Positions 23,515 through 35,559 of a stretch of 64,000 nucleotides of DNA are shown one piece after another. The stretch lies in NCBI GenBank assembly GCA_028456385.1, contig JALNQF010000116.1:62001-126000 (forward strand), in the 5' to 3' direction. The DNA is from Ophiosphaerella korrae. Taxonomy: Eukaryota > Ascomycota > Dothideomycetes > Pleosporales > Phaeosphaeriaceae. A program made the position numbers and the translations under genes. Position 1 is the stretch's first letter. Each line of letters starts with the position of its first letter. The notes under the pieces are model-generated. The model did not search any database. It saw only the letters and a program-made list of their open reading frames with translations, and was not told the origin of the DNA.

Positions 23515-24871
23515 TCAGTAATAAGTCTCCTCTGGTACCACCTTCGCTGCATCTGCTTCTACCAGTGCCTCCGCTGTTTGATTGATCACCAGGTTTTCTT
23601 GACTTTGCAGTAAAGACTTCTGAACCACCTCAGCGATGGACTGCATGATTGAATCTCCGATAGCCTTCTTTGCGAGGCGCTTGCCTCCATCGAGCCAGTG
23701 GTGTTGGAAGAAATTGCCCTGACAATCGGAGTAGAAAGTCATGTCATCAGGTTTCACCGCATTCTTTTCTGGGTAGCCGTTCGAGTCGTCGCAAGGAAGA
23801 GCCTGATGGCAAATTAGGACGAAGGTTTTAGTGTAAATCTGGGAATCGAGTGCTTACCAGAATATTCTGATTTGGGTTCATATTTTCGTCGTAGCGGAGG
23901 TACTCTGAGAGTGCCCGTTGCTCATGCGCCCAACTCCATGCCCACTCGGCACACCCTTTGTAAAGTGTTTCGTTTGTGCACGACTTCCAGGCGTCAAAAA
24001 TCTTGTGGGTGTGAGGAATATTTTGAGCAATGATTGCGCCAGAGTTTAGCATGACATTGCCTTTCGAATCGCAGGTGTTGCAACCTTCGCGGGTGACGTC
24101 TTGGGGCAAGGCGATCGAGGTGGATGGTGTGATTTTCCAGCGGTTGAAAAGCCACTCTAGGGGTACCTCCATGTGGTTGACGACAACATCGGCGTCGAGG
24201 AATACAACAAATTTGTATTTTTTTAAGACCTCGGGTATGGCATGGACCTTGACCCAAGTGTGATGTTGGTATCCAATTTCTTTTGCTTGAAAGAAGACGT
24301 AGTCATAACCATGGATTTGGGCTGCAAAATATTAAGCAAGGGCTTAGAGCAAGAATGGTGTTATCATACAATACAAGTAGTGATTGAAGATGGCCTCGGA
24401 AGTAAGACCAATGTTATCATCCATGAATGTGCCATCGCCGAGCTTTTCCCAGTTCATCTTGGTTTTGTTGAGAATCTGGTTGTAACCAGTTGGCTGTCGA
24501 GTATCGATATCCATGATGAGAATGTCTTTGCCCATTGGCTTCATCCATGACGGACTAGAGGTAACATTGAATTTCTTGCCGTCCGAATCGGTGTAGGTCA
24601 TGGCTGTGATTGGCAGCTTGATTGACGACCACAAAGCTTGTATAGAGTCCGAAGGAGAAAGCGGTTGTTGTTGTGTTGCTTTGATGATCCTGCAGAATGG
24701 TCAGCTCAGAGGTTGCTTTCTCTTGCGACAAGCGCACCTGTGAGTTGTGTCTTTCACACCCTGAACGGTCCGCTCAGGCCCAAAGAAGAGTTGAGGGATG
24801 AGAAAAAGGATCATGATGAAAGCAGCACTGAAGACGAGATTCCGCCGCATATTAGCATTTGGCGAAAACAT
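23515..24871 (-). CDS. Type II membrane glycosyltransferase (GT34/MNN10-like)
   Basis: Four exons (24871-24738, 24689-24370, 24321-23858, 23802-23515) sum to 1,206 nt, 401 residues, all in frame; the introns are 48, 48 and 55 nt. The N-terminus MFSPNANMRRN precedes a membrane anchor (LVFSAAFIMILFLIPQLFF), giving type II topology as in Golgi transferases. The catalytic domain shows ILIMDIDTRQP, IHGYDYVFF, VVFLDADVVVNHME with the DxD motif, PLEWLFNRWKI, NSGAIIAQN and WAHEQRALSEYLRYD. An upstream in-frame Met (24976) exists, but the shorter start fits the anchor better. Domain order is the same as in its neighbour at 20923-22365, so the pair probably arose by tandem duplication followed by strong divergence. 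Substrate unknown. Confidence 0.85.
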
Positions 24872-25703
24872 GACGAAGGAATGTCGTGGAAGGAAAAACG
24901 TCCGGGGCAAGGTGAGAGAGTGGACGAGCGAGAGGAGGCTCGCAGATGATATCAGCCTCAGCGCAATCGCTTCCACCTTATCTGGAGTTATAAGGGGAAA
25001 GTAAGGAACGCCCTAAGCGCGAGGGGCACAGAGCGAATGCCATTGCTTATCTCAACAAAACAGCAAGGCGGTGGCGCCGACCGAGGACCAGAGCTGCAGC
25101 TGAAAGAGCTAGATAGCTGCAAGCGGCTTCTGGATTCCGCGGTGTTAGTTTCAGCCAGGTAAAGCTTAACCCATATGATTGTTACTGTGACGATGGGGGA
25201 GCACAACGCCATTTCTAAACACGTTTCTATGCTTGTTCTAGTTGGCTGGCTCTTCGCCAATTCTTCTGTTGTTTGACCTGTGCTTGGAATGTGACCATGG
25301 TGCGCAAAGGTGAGGTTCCAGAAGGAATATGGTGTTGATGCCCCTGCACTAGCGTCTCGCTTGCCATGGTCCGGCCCTGCCAATGGGATCTTCAGGCTAT
25401 TCCACAATAGGTTAGATGCAAAGACCCGCAACCCCCTGATGCTAATGCATATCCACCATTTGCGTGGGGTGGGTGATGTGAGATGGCCATCGCACCACAC
25501 CCAGACGAAGCATTTCCACAACATTGCCACAAGCACAGAAGCCGTATCTGTTCCAGACAAGAATAGGCCGAGAGTTTTAGATCAGCGACAAGTGCTGTCC
25601 GTCCTGACTGGATTCTGACATACTGTGACATCACAATTACATTGAAGATTGCGATTTGCTAATAGTCGCTGACGCACCTGATGCGAGCGCTACCTGACTC
25701 CTC
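24872..25703. other. Intergenic
   Basis: An open minus-strand frame at 24988-25560 (190 codons) shows no domain, no good start and no homology I recognise. Nothing else seen. Confidence 0.5.
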
Positions 25704-27533
25704 TCAAGATACCTCGTGCAACTCTACACGCTGAACACTGGTCTTCTTTTCGTGTTGCCGAGCAACATCGACTAACGCGGGCTTCAACGTCTCCGCCGTC
25801 TCATGCGTGAACTTGCGTGCTGAGATCCTGTGCTCAAACAGCAAATCTAACTCCGAGTACGTGAAACCCTTTGGCTCAGGAAGACGGAAGTACCCCCATG
25901 CAATGAAAAGAAGCGCAATCCCGGCCCAAAAAAACCCGCCTTTTGCGCCCCAGTTCCAATCGTTTTTGCCAACCATTTTAGGCATAATGGTATTGGTAAC
26001 AAACACGATCGAGTTGTACGATGCGCGAGAAAGCGCGACAGTTTTTACACGCAGGCGAGACGATGGGATCTCAGCAGCAAGAGAGTAACAAATCGGACCG
26101 AGAGACAACTAGATCAATCAGCGAGAAAACGGAGGGAAGGAATCAGACGGAGAAACGCACCTGAAAGCAGAAAATCATGAGAATGATTAGCACACCTCCT
26201 GCAAGACTTGCACTCTTGTTCGTTGGAGGCGCGAGGCCAATGAAGCCAACGATGAGGAGTATCAAAAAAATGGAAGATAGACCAACAAGGTAAATGGGTC
26301 GCCGACCAAAGCGCGTCATGATCCACCAAGCAATGAAACATCCAACCAAGCCCAGGCAATCTTGGCCGATAGTGAGATGGAAAGAATCACCCTGACTGAG
26401 CCCAACGCCTTGCATAAATTGGGTACCGAATCCCATAAACGGTACACCACAGAGGGCCTGCGTGATGAAAGCCATAGCCGAAACTTCAGTGCGGTGCAAA
26501 TCGCTACCACGGAACAAGTGCCAGTAATTGGTTCCAGCGCCGACTTGTTTCTCGAATTCGTCCGTAACGACCATCATTTCTACATGCGCATCCAAATCAA
26601 ATGCTGCACCCTCAGTAGGCGTGGTAATTTTGCGGATCGCTGCTTTGGCGTCCTCGACACGGCCTTGTCGAACTAACCACCAAGGTGACTCAGGTGCAAG
26701 CAAAGTGGCGAGTATAATTGGAACCGGCCAGATCCATTGCAGCGCGAATGGAATGCGGTAGCCCCATTGGGTCGTATTCTTCATCAGTCCGGTGAGAATG
26801 CCTGTGGACAGGAGCCCTCCGATGACCCAGCACATATTGATCCAGGAGGTCATATAACCTGTGATATGATTAGCCCTCTAATTTTCGTATCGCTCATGCT
26901 GAATGCATGTTTCCTCCAATGTCCATACCTCGAAGATGTGTGGGGCAGAGATCAGCAGCATACGAAATAGCGAGTGTCTGAAACACCCCCCATGGTAATC
27001 CTTGGATGATACCACCTACAAGGAACATCTCCAATCCAGTTGAGAAGAAAGGAATGAAAATGGCACCGATCATGAACACCATACTGCCAATCATGGTTTT
27101 CTTATATCCAATCCATTCAGTGATATAGCCGTTGATGATCAATCCGAGGATGCATCCAACCTATGGCTGTTAATGATCCTCACCGCAGTCAACCCAGAGA
27201 AAGACGTACCTGTGTACCGTTGAGAATGATGGTCTGCCAGCGAGAGGACACGAGTTTGTCACCATTGACGTCAATTTCATCGCCAAATTTGTTCTTGAAG
27301 GGTGTGAAGGCAAAGAACTTGTTCATCAAGCTCGTATCATAGCCTTCCATCACTACACAGAGCGAGATGACAAAGGAAAAGATGATAGCCTTCCACCAAA
27401 GCCGGATCGATTGTCGCACTGATATGTTATGTTCGTTATGTATGGCCGCGTTCGTATCATCGGCGATATGGTTGCCAGGCATAGAGGTGACATGTTCGGC
27501 GACATGACCCTCGTTCTTTTCTGTCAAAGCCAT
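25704..27533 (-). CDS. MFS sugar:H+ symporter, maltose/alpha-glucoside permease type
   Basis: Four exons (27533-27210, 27160-26929, 26858-26161, 26108-25704) give 1,659 nt, 552 residues; introns are 49, 70 and 52 nt. The ATG at 27533 (MALTEKNEGH) is used because the frame above it starts with TTG. Sugar-porter signatures are clear: GYDTSLMNKFFAF in helix 1, the helix 4-5 region around AADLCPTHLRGYMTSWINM, PESPWWLVRQGR after helix 6, and RFGRRP between helices 8 and 9. Twelve membrane segments fit the length. The GYD...FFAF...KNKFG start resembles the fungal alpha-glucoside group rather than hexose transporters. It is divergent from the Zn2Cys6 gene at 28142 and close to a GH27 alpha-galactosidase, so uptake of melibiose, raffinose or related galactosides is a reasonable inference. 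Confidence 0.92.
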
Positions 27534-28141
27534 CTCTGCGTTTCTTGAGATCAAGGGCAAAAGATGCCTTTGCCAGGAAGGTGTCGAGAATGTTTGGGAT
27601 CTGTCCCACGATATTCGCGTGTAATCAGAGACGGTGTCGTCTGGCGATCACGAAGACAATGACAGGGTCTTTATACTTATTGCCCATGCGCTCAGTCGGA
27701 CTGGGTTGTTAACCACCACCGCGGTAAGAGTCATGGAGCAATCGAGGCAGGTATCCATGTCATTGGCCAATACGCAGGCAAGGACAGACCCGATCGTTTT
27801 GTGGGGAAGCACGAGGTGGAACGTTCAACCGGGACACCCACGGGGAGAACCTGGGGCGAGGTCAACGTCCAATTACAGGGGAAGTTGCTTCGGACCTAGC
27901 ACTTTCCAAAAGCTCTTCTATGTGAGGAGATACTTTTCCGCCGATATACCGCCGCTAAAATTTCGATGTGGCGTGGGCTGCCGTTTCAACGGAGTCCATC
28001 CCTCTTCAGGAACTCAATCCTTCCGAGGTACATACGAGTCAGCCGCCATTCTTGTCAACCCTAGGATCTTGGATAAACGTGGGAGAGTTTTCCGCACTCC
28101 ACTATTAAGAAGCGCTCGAGTTTTCCGGCCTCCAGGACGCG
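27534..28141. promoter_or_regulatory. Shared divergent promoter region (permease / regulator)
   Basis: About 608 bp separate the start codons of the divergently transcribed sugar permease and Zn2Cys6 regulator, a typical layout for a locally controlled catabolic cluster. No specific operator was identified. The open frame at 27634-28167 shows no family features. Confidence 0.5.
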
Positions 28142-29798
28142 ATGCGCAAACCATCAGCATGCATTAGCTGTCGGTAAATCTTCCCCTGCCCTCGCCAGGA
28201 CCTGCTAACGGTCAAAAAGTGCTCGCAGGCGCAAATGCAAATACCCGCCAGGAGATCAATGGACGGTGTGTGAATACTGCGCGTCTCATGGGCTGCGATG
28301 TATTCAGGAACCTCCGAAAGGAGGTTACTATGCTCAACGACAGGCAAAGGCTCAGAGAGAAAGTGAAAGCCAACAGACATCTTGGACACAGCCTGAATCG
28401 TCGCCCCTATCCCCAGATCGGACTCGGACAGAACTTCCCTCTATGGCACTAAGAAAAGAATTGGTTGGCCTGTACTTCGACTATATTCACGATCAGTTCC
28501 ATTCGATGTATCATCGCCTATCTTTCATGGACGATGTTTCAAATGACAGAGTCGCGAAGATCCTCCTCTTCGCCATCTTCGCCCTAGCCTCAAGGTTTTC
28601 GACCAATGAAGTTTATACCGGAACAGATCCTAGAGAAAGGGGTGAAGTATACCGAGCGGCAAGTGAGGGCCTATTTAATATACGTGATCTAACCCCCACC
28701 ACTGTTCAAGCAGGAATACTGTTGGGCGCATATGCGGCTGCCAGTGGCGATACGGAAGTTGAGAACATGTATTACAGTATAGCGGGCCGTATGTGCCTTG
28801 TTCTCGACTTACCCAATCGTCCGGTTGCTAGTCTTTTAGAGCGAGAGGCCAACATCAGAATCTGGTGGGCCCTTAGTATGGTCGATGTATGGTCCTCCAC
28901 GGCAGTCAGGCTTGCACGTATTATGCCAATGGACAGTGCGGTACCACTTCCCATTGACGAGATACCATTTTCGTCAATGAATAATGATTTTAATTCTAGC
29001 TCTATCGATGAGCCAGTGGCTTTGGCATCTCCACTTTTGGCCGAAATGATCAAGCTTAATAGGATCTTGTCGCGAATCATCGACTTCAACAGAAGGTGTG
29101 TATCGGAACACTTGGAAGGCGCACCACTGGAGACTGGCGTACGCTCGCTGACCCGCGAGCTTGACGTGTGGTTGGAGAGTCTTCCCCAACACATGCGCGA
29201 TACACCCGCAAACTTTCAGTACTTCGCATCACGCGGCCTCGGGCGCATGTTCGCCGCCGTGTACCTCGGATACTATCACTATGGCCAATTGTTGAATTAT
29301 CAGTTTCTATCAAGGCCACTAGAGGCAACATCACATTCCACACGGTACGCGGAAGCCTGCAAGCATCACGCTAGACAACTTTGCTCCCTCGTCTACCTAT
29401 CCTTTCAAACGCCTGGCAGCGAGGTATTATACTCTGCTGTCTCCCACATCCTCGTCATTGCTTCAACGGTACAGATACATACACTTCTCTTCTCTGATGA
29501 TGAACGCGAGATTCGAGTTTCAAAATCAAGACTAGAGCGCAACTTTGAAATATTGTTACGGTTGCGAACGTACTGGCCAAGTGTTGACAGCGCCATGAGC
29601 CGCTTACGAGCGTTTCATCAGACCTGCCTCCGAAGCAATGAGACAAGCTTCGTCCTAGACCGATGGTTGCTACGTTTCCTCGTACAATTTGCACCACACA
29701 TGGAGCACGAGCCAAGAGACAATGATCCAGAATACGAGGCGTTATTAGCCCTCAGTAAGCAATCGCCATTGTCGTGTTACTCGATAGCATCTGTGTGA
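28142..29798 (+). CDS. Zn2Cys6 transcription factor with fungal-specific TF domain
   Basis: Exon 1 (28142-28173) and exon 2 (28220-29798) are joined across a 46-nt intron (GTAAAT...TGCTAAC...AAAAAG), giving 536 residues. This acceptor restores a canonical binuclear cluster: C-ISC-RARRRK-C, then an 11-residue loop, C-EY-C-ASHGLR-C. The next AG (CTCGCAG) also stays in frame but would delete three residues from the six-residue spacing. The middle region (about residues 90-400) matches the fungal-specific TF domain: LYFDYIHDQFHSMYHRLSF, YYSIAGRMCLVLDLP, REANIRIWWAL.MVD. The protein should act in the nucleus, and from its position it most likely controls the adjacent permease and the GH27 gene. 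Confidence 0.88.
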
Positions 29799-30014
29799 AG
29801 CTCGAAGTAATACAAAGTTTCGATGGAAGGATTGGATCCACTCCACTAGACTAGCGGCGGAAAACAGGACAACATTTCCACTTATTGCGGGGAAGTCTTT
29901 GGCCGCCGAGCCGAGCATCGCGACCCGCATGGAAAGACGTTGGAAAAAGGATTGCTCGTGTTCAAGAGTCTTTCATGTAGACTCTTTCTCCAAACATCCA
30001 GCCTATCTTGCAAA

Positions 30015-31714
30015 ATGGCTTCCTCTCGCCTTGGTTTCGTCATAAGTACTGCGTTTTCTATTGGAGCTACTGCAATCAACAATGGATTAGCTGTTACACC
30101 GCCAATGGGCTGGGTACGACCGTCCTTTCGACCATCTCAAGCAATTAACTAATCTCCAGAAGAACAATTGGAATGCTTTTGGTTGTGATGTCTCAGAAAA
30201 TCTGCTTCTCACTACAGCAGACCAGATTGTCAGCCTAGGGCTGCGCGATCTGGGTTATCAATACGTGGTACTCGACGACTGTTGGCAGGATGCACAGGGA
30301 CGAGACGAGGATGGCAAATTACACCCCGAGCTTAGCAAGTTCCCAAATGGACTCAACTCAATTTCGGATCGGCTGCACAGCCAGAATTTAAAGTTTGGCA
30401 TGTACAGCAGTGCTGGCGAGATGACATGTGCAAGATACGGTATGTGAAACAGTTCCTCGCCCATCTATCATGAGGCTGATATGAACAGCGGGGTCTCTTG
30501 ATCACGAAATTGAAGACGCCAAGAGCTTTGCAGGCTGGGGAGTTGACATGCTGAAATATGATAGTTGTTATCATATGGGACGCGTTGGTACACCCACCGT
30601 TTCGTTTAATCGTTTCAAGGCTATGTCAGATGCGTTGAAAGCTACTGGGCGCAACATCTTACTAAACCTGTGTAATTGGGGAGAGGATCTTGTTCATACG
30701 GTATGCTCATCCTCAGCCTCAACCTGACCTGACCTGACCTGACCATACCATTCTAATATTACTATTACATACTGACCACTTTGGTAGTGGGGAATGTCAA
30801 TTTCCAATTCCTGGCGAATCACTGGCGATATCTATGATTCATTTACACGACCGGATGACCTGTGCGGTTGCAATACCGTGTCACCGGGTGATGTGAATTG
30901 CGTCGCACCAGGTACGCACTGCTCGGTACTCTTCATCCTTAACAAAGTTGCCCCATTCGCCGACCGGAGCATTCCCGGTGGTTGGTCGGACCTCGATATG
31001 CTTGAAGTAGGCCAAGGCGGTATGACAGATGAAGAATACAAAGCGCACTTTGCATTTTGGGCTGCTCTGAAGTCACCGTTGTTCCTAGGAAATGATCTGC
31101 GCAGTATGCCCGCCTCAGCCCTTACTATTATCAATAATCCTGCCATCATTGCGCTCAGTCAGGACCCTCACGGGCGAAGTGTCACGCGCATCCAACGAAA
31201 AACGCAGGGCGTGGCCAAGGACGAATGGGGTGTTGGCGAAACTCATGTCTGGAGCGGGTACCTGCAAAATGGGGACCAAGTTGTCATTTTATTGAATGCG
31301 GGAGCTGAGGACATGGAGATGAGCATCTCTCTCGCTGAGATCTTCACATCTTTTGGCCCTGGAGGTTCAGCCCCTCACTGCAAGTTCGATTGGGCTGTAC
31401 ATGACCTTTGGGCGCATCGCATGTCAAATGCGACTGCGGAGGCGTTGTTAGCGATGAAAACACACTCGGAGCGAGATGCTCTCTTGAAGAGCGTCAATTG
31501 GTATAACGCCACAGAAACTCCGTATGCGAAAGGCCTCATTGAAGAAGACGCCCGGCTCTTTGGTGAGAAGATCGGTGCTGTTGAAGCCGGCGGTGTACTT
31601 GAGGCAGACGTAAAGAGGCATGCTGCAAGAGTGTTTCGACTACGTAGGTTAAAGAAAGATGGAGAAGCATTCAAGGGCAAGAGCATTGCGAGAGAGGTTA
31701 AGGACGAGTTGTAG
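30015..31714 (+). CDS. Secreted GH27 alpha-galactosidase
   Basis: Four exons (30015-30113, 30163-30439, 30489-30700, 30788-31714) give 504 residues; introns are 49, 49 and 87 nt. A signal peptide, MASSRLGFVISTAFSIGATA, is followed by LAVTPPMGWNNWNAFGCD, the N-terminus of GH27 enzymes. VVLDDCWQ, the nucleophile region DMLKYDSCY and the acid/base region GGWSDLDMLEVGQ are present, as is LKSPLFLGNDLR. It removes terminal alpha-1,6-galactose from melibiose, raffinose-type sugars or galactomannan outside the cell. The first acceptor is CAGAAG: splicing after the first AG would add one Lys (GWKNNWN), after the second gives the family's GWNNWN. The lysine-rich C-terminal tail is unusual. Confidence 0.93.
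30724..30744 (+). repeat. Short CCTGA tandem repeat inside intron 3 of the alpha-galactosidase
   Basis: Four CCTGA units run in a row. They lie in the longest intron (87 nt) and do not affect coding. Confidence 0.8.
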
Positions 31715-31793
31715 TGGTATGATGTAAGGTTTTCCGCAATCGCACAGCGATACCGCTAACATACCGGTGGCCGTAGCTATAGGCGATAATTGA

Positions 31794-31889
31794 CCTTTTT
31801 GTGTTGTATCTAAGTCTCCTTTTTGTGTTGTATCTAAGTCTCCTTTTTGTGTTGTATCTAAGTCTCCTTTTTGTGTTGTATCTAAGTCT
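31794..31889 (+). repeat. 24-bp minisatellite, four perfect copies
   Basis: CCTTTTTGTGTTGTATCTAA plus GTCT is repeated four times without a mismatch, 80 bp after the alpha-galactosidase stop codon. Perfect copies imply recent slippage or expansion, and the array is likely polymorphic. Confidence 0.95.
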
Positions 31890-32586
31890 GCTCCTTACCA
31901 GAGGAGTTATACTTCATCCAGCCTCAGTCACCGAGAAGACTAAGTGGGGTAATCTCACCAGAGATGCCATCAGGTCTTGACGGAGGCAGACGCATTGTGA
32001 TGATTAATGTAGGAAAGTTTGCCGAGGGCCAGTGTTCGCGCCGCTCAATCATCATAATAAGTCTGTCGGCTGTATTCAGAGATGGCTGGAATAGTTGCCG
32101 ATCAGTAGATATTCCATAAAGATTAGACCAAGGTAATCGATCATGAAGGATAGAAATTTCAGCAAGCTCAACAAGACTATGAATCAGTTCTGATGTCATA
32201 GATTGAGTCACTTTCAACACATATCATAAATTCCCTGTTACATCTCTAGAACGGAATGTACAATGCAAACATCCGAATTCCATGCAGCGTATACAACTCA
32301 GACATTTCAAAATCCACTTTCTCTCAATTGGAGATGTCCATGTATATGTATGGGGCTGATGCTAAGGAAGGGGCGATCTTGCCGTTCTAGGGTTAGGCCG
32401 ATGCACCCTGTAGGCTTTTGATCATAAAAGAATGTGAGTGGTCAATCAGTGAACAAATTACATGCAGCACCTCGCCGGCCGCCACGGTCGGTGAAGGCGG
32501 GGCAGAGTAAGACCTTCGAATACCTGAGGTCGCGGCTTCTTTTCGTTTCTCTATAGAATATCCATTTCCGTCACTCACGAAGCCAC
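31890..32586. other. Intergenic
   Basis: A minus-strand frame at 31924-32220 (98 codons; first ATG at 32199) has no recognised family. Nothing else found. Confidence 0.45.
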
Positions 32587-34253
32587 ATGGAAATTCAAAA
32601 ATTGCAGACCGACGCGATGGCCCAGGCAAGCGATGTCAATACAATCGTAACGGAACAAGCTAGGGATCAACGGGTCACAGCTGAGCAACAACAATCAGGT
32701 GGGGCACTTGATGTATCCGAAATCTCTTCTTTGTATAAAATCAGTAACTGATACTCCAAAGCGATACATAAACGCACCCTCCACAATCAACTTCTCGTTC
32801 CTCTTGCAATGCTCATGGGAAGCGGCCGCTGTGACATTCCAATTTTCCCTTGCCAATGGTGGACCAGCATCCATTGTTTACGGAAGTATCTTTGCCGGCA
32901 TAGGAACAACGCTCGTCGCCTTGTCTCTTGCCGAAATGGCCTCGATGGACCCTACCGTAGGCGCGCAGTATCGCTGGTCCGCGGCCTTTGCTCCAAAATA
33001 TAACAGGTTCTTCGGACTCATGCAAGGCTGGATCACCACATTCGCCTGGATCTGTTCTGCTTCCTCGAACCCAGCCATCATTTCTAATATCGCAATCAGT
33101 CTCGCAAGTTTCAACAACCCAGATTATGTAACGAAGCGTTGGCACGCCACGCTCATTATGTGGGCTTTGACCCTGTTCCCTTTCATCGGTAACTTTTGGC
33201 TTCCTAGGTTCATTAACATTCTAGAGACAGCAGGCGCAATCAGCCACGTAGTTTTCTTCATTGCAAGTATCGTTACACTTGCTACTATGGCAGAAAAAAG
33301 CTCCGTGGGTTACGTCTTCAACACACTGACTCATGACAGTAGTGGTTGGACAAACCCAACCGTGGCATGGGGTCTCGGCCTGCTAACTGTTACGTATCCT
33401 CTAACTGGTATGCCATTCTTCTTCACGTCGTGAAACGTTCCACTTGTGTGCATAATTAAAAACTACGACAGGTTTTGACGGAGTGTTACACATGTGCGAT
33501 GAAGTCAAACGGGCGCGAGTCCGCGTTCCCCACTCAATGATCTTCTCTGTCGTTGTCAATGCGATAATGCAGTTCTTGTACATGACCACTGTACTTTTCT
33601 GCATTGGAGACGTTGATCGCGTCTCGGCGTCACCCCTACCTATCATCGAAGTCTACTACCAAGCCACAAACTCACGAGCAGCCACCAACCTCTTCGTATT
33701 CATGTTTATATTCATCATTTTTGTGTCTTTTTTCAACGTCTTCGCGTCGGTATCAAGGCTATTATGGGCTTTTTCGAGAGATAATGGTCTGCCATTCTCT
33801 AGTACAGTCTCACAGGTGCATCCGAAGCTCAAAACGCCAGTCAATGCGCTGTGTACCGTTTCTATTTGTCTTGGCTTACTTGCGCTCATCAATATCGGCT
33901 CAAGCACAGCCTTCAACGCATTCATCAGTCTTCCAGCACTGGCACTCTATATATCATACTTCTTTCCGATCTTTTTCTTGTTCTGGCGTCGGGTATCCAA
34001 CAATCAGCCGACCCCGATTCTTTGGGGGCCGTTCAAGCTTGGAAAATCAGGACCTTTCATCAATGCTGGGGCTATGGGATATCTTATCTTCACTCTCATT
34101 TGGATGCCTTTTCCAACAGCGATACCAGTGGAAAACCTGAACATGAATTACGCTGGGCCAATCGTCATCGCAGTTATCATTGCCGCTGCAATAGACTATT
34201 GTGTGAGTGGAAGGAAAAGGTTCCGAGTGCCTGTAGTCAGTTACAACATTTGA
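32587..34253 (+). CDS. APC-superfamily amino-acid / GABA-choline-type permease
   Basis: Exons 32587-32698, 32745-33407 and 33472-34253 (introns 46 and 64 nt) give 518 residues. After a hydrophilic N-terminus, STINFSFLLQCSWEAA, QFSLANGGPASIVYGSIFA and LAEMASMDPTVGAQYRWSA are typical of the fungal GABA/choline permease group (AAT/APC family), followed by hydrophobic helices to the C-terminus (about 12 segments). FDGVLHMCDEVKRARVRVP lies just after the second intron, the usual conserved loop. It should sit in the plasma membrane and import an amino acid or related amine by proton symport; the exact substrate cannot be read from sequence. Confidence 0.9.
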
Positions 34254-34637
34254 ATCATAGATTGATACACGGGTATTTGGTCTTTTATCCCTTTCCACGT
34301 TTACCTCTGACTCCGATGGTTATAGCTTGCTTTTCGCTATATAAGCACACCTGAGGACATCATGTTGTTCAATATACACTCCTGTATCAGCTGGTGGTCA
34401 GCCTCAACACCACTAAATCGTGAGAGTGTACGCGCCTAAGAGTTCGCTCGATTCAGGCACAGCTTCTCCAGAGTCAGAATTAGCATAAAGTAGCTGCTCA
34501 TATTATCCTTTTTATGCTAGTGCCTTTGGATACTTTGACCTATCACCATATTCGCTATACCAGAATGCCTAAAAAGTGGTAGAAATACATTGCAGGTTTG
34601 ATTGAAAAAAAGGTGCAACATCAAATGATTCCTCCCC
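34254..34637. other. Intergenic (convergent 3' ends)
   Basis: Nothing recognised. It separates two convergent genes. Confidence 0.6.
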
Positions 34638-35559
34638 TTACCAAAGCCCCTCTATCATCTTGATTATATCGTCGTTCCAGTTCGCTTCTTCAGCTTCATC
34701 ATCAGAGTCGGCGCCGTTGTCGTTATCCAAATAATCGTACTCAAAAGATCCATCTGAGTCCTCAAACCGTTCCATATTTGGACTGGTAGAATTGCTCGCG
34801 ACTTTAATGATTAGCTGCGCACATGCCTGTATAGGTCGAAGACTCACCAGGAAGACTTTCCATCATCGTTGACATGTCAAAAGCTGATGCACGGGTAAGA
34901 TCAGAGTCAGATTTCTTTCCCCTATCGGATTTACGGAATGCCGGCATAATGACCTCCTCATACCAGTTCGTAGTTTTGGCGAGCTCTTCCCACTCATAGT
35001 GACCAACAATCTCTTCCTCAGTTACCTCCCATAGACAAACGTAGTGGTTGATGTAGTATTTGCTCCCGTTATTGTACGGGTCCGGAATGCCATAATATTT
35101 CATCTCGGTAGCTACATCGAGAATTGGTAAACCATTTCGAAATCGAACAGCGGGATTGATAACAGTGAGGTTCTGATCTCCTCGTTTTTCGCTTCTCCAT
35201 GTTGCGAGATCCTCAATTGCGCTAGCCGATTTGGTAAAGGAGATGTATGGTGTTGGTGTCCGGATCTTGTGATTGAGATGAATGGCAAGGGATGTTTTAC
35301 GAGCTTGCTTTTTGCTAAGAGGCTGATTGGGCGATCTTGACAACATGCGACTACCCTCCTCTGGCTGGCTTCCAGAAAAACTGTCCCAGACTCGGAGGAG
35401 TGGACAGTCGAGCTCCTGGGATTTGTTGACGGACCATGGATGGAATTGCTCCTCAGTGGGAATAAAAGGGTTAATAATGTCGGCTCCTAGCAGCTCCAAG
35501 ACTTTCTGGCGTGTAAGAACTCCTGATCCATCCTTATCGGCTTGTAAAAGGGGATACAT
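34638..35559 (-). CDS. DUF7587-like fungal protein
   Basis: Exons 35559-34848 and 34801-34638 (46-nt intron, GTGAGT...TTAAAG) give 291 residues. The middle part (TPYISFTKSASAIEDLATW, then VINPAVRF..GLPILDVATEM..YGIP and HYVCLWEVTEEEIVGHYEWEEL) follows the pattern of a domain common in Pezizomycotina (I believe DUF7587), of unknown biochemical role. The C-terminus is strongly acidic (YLDNDNGADSDDEAEE). The N-terminal DKDGSGVL resembles an EF-hand loop but lacks the usual final acidic residue, so calcium binding is not claimed. Confidence 0.7.

Noticed and set aside
18458..25000. Idea of a full dikaritin (ustiloxin-type) RiPP cluster
   Set aside because: No DUF3328/UstYa-like protein with HxxHC motifs, tyrosinase or peptidase gene is visible near the repeat protein, and the core lacks the usual Tyr-containing cyclised motif.
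24988..25560. 190-codon minus-strand frame as a gene
   Set aside because: No good start, no domain and low plausibility of composition.
28187..28235. Later acceptor CTCGCAG for the regulator's intron
   Set aside because: It would leave three instead of six residues between the second and third cluster cysteines. The upstream AAAAAG acceptor gives the canonical Zn2Cys6 spacing.
29940..30014. Upstream in-frame extension of the alpha-galactosidase
   Set aside because: It lacks an ATG at its start and would hide the signal peptide that begins at the ATG 30015.
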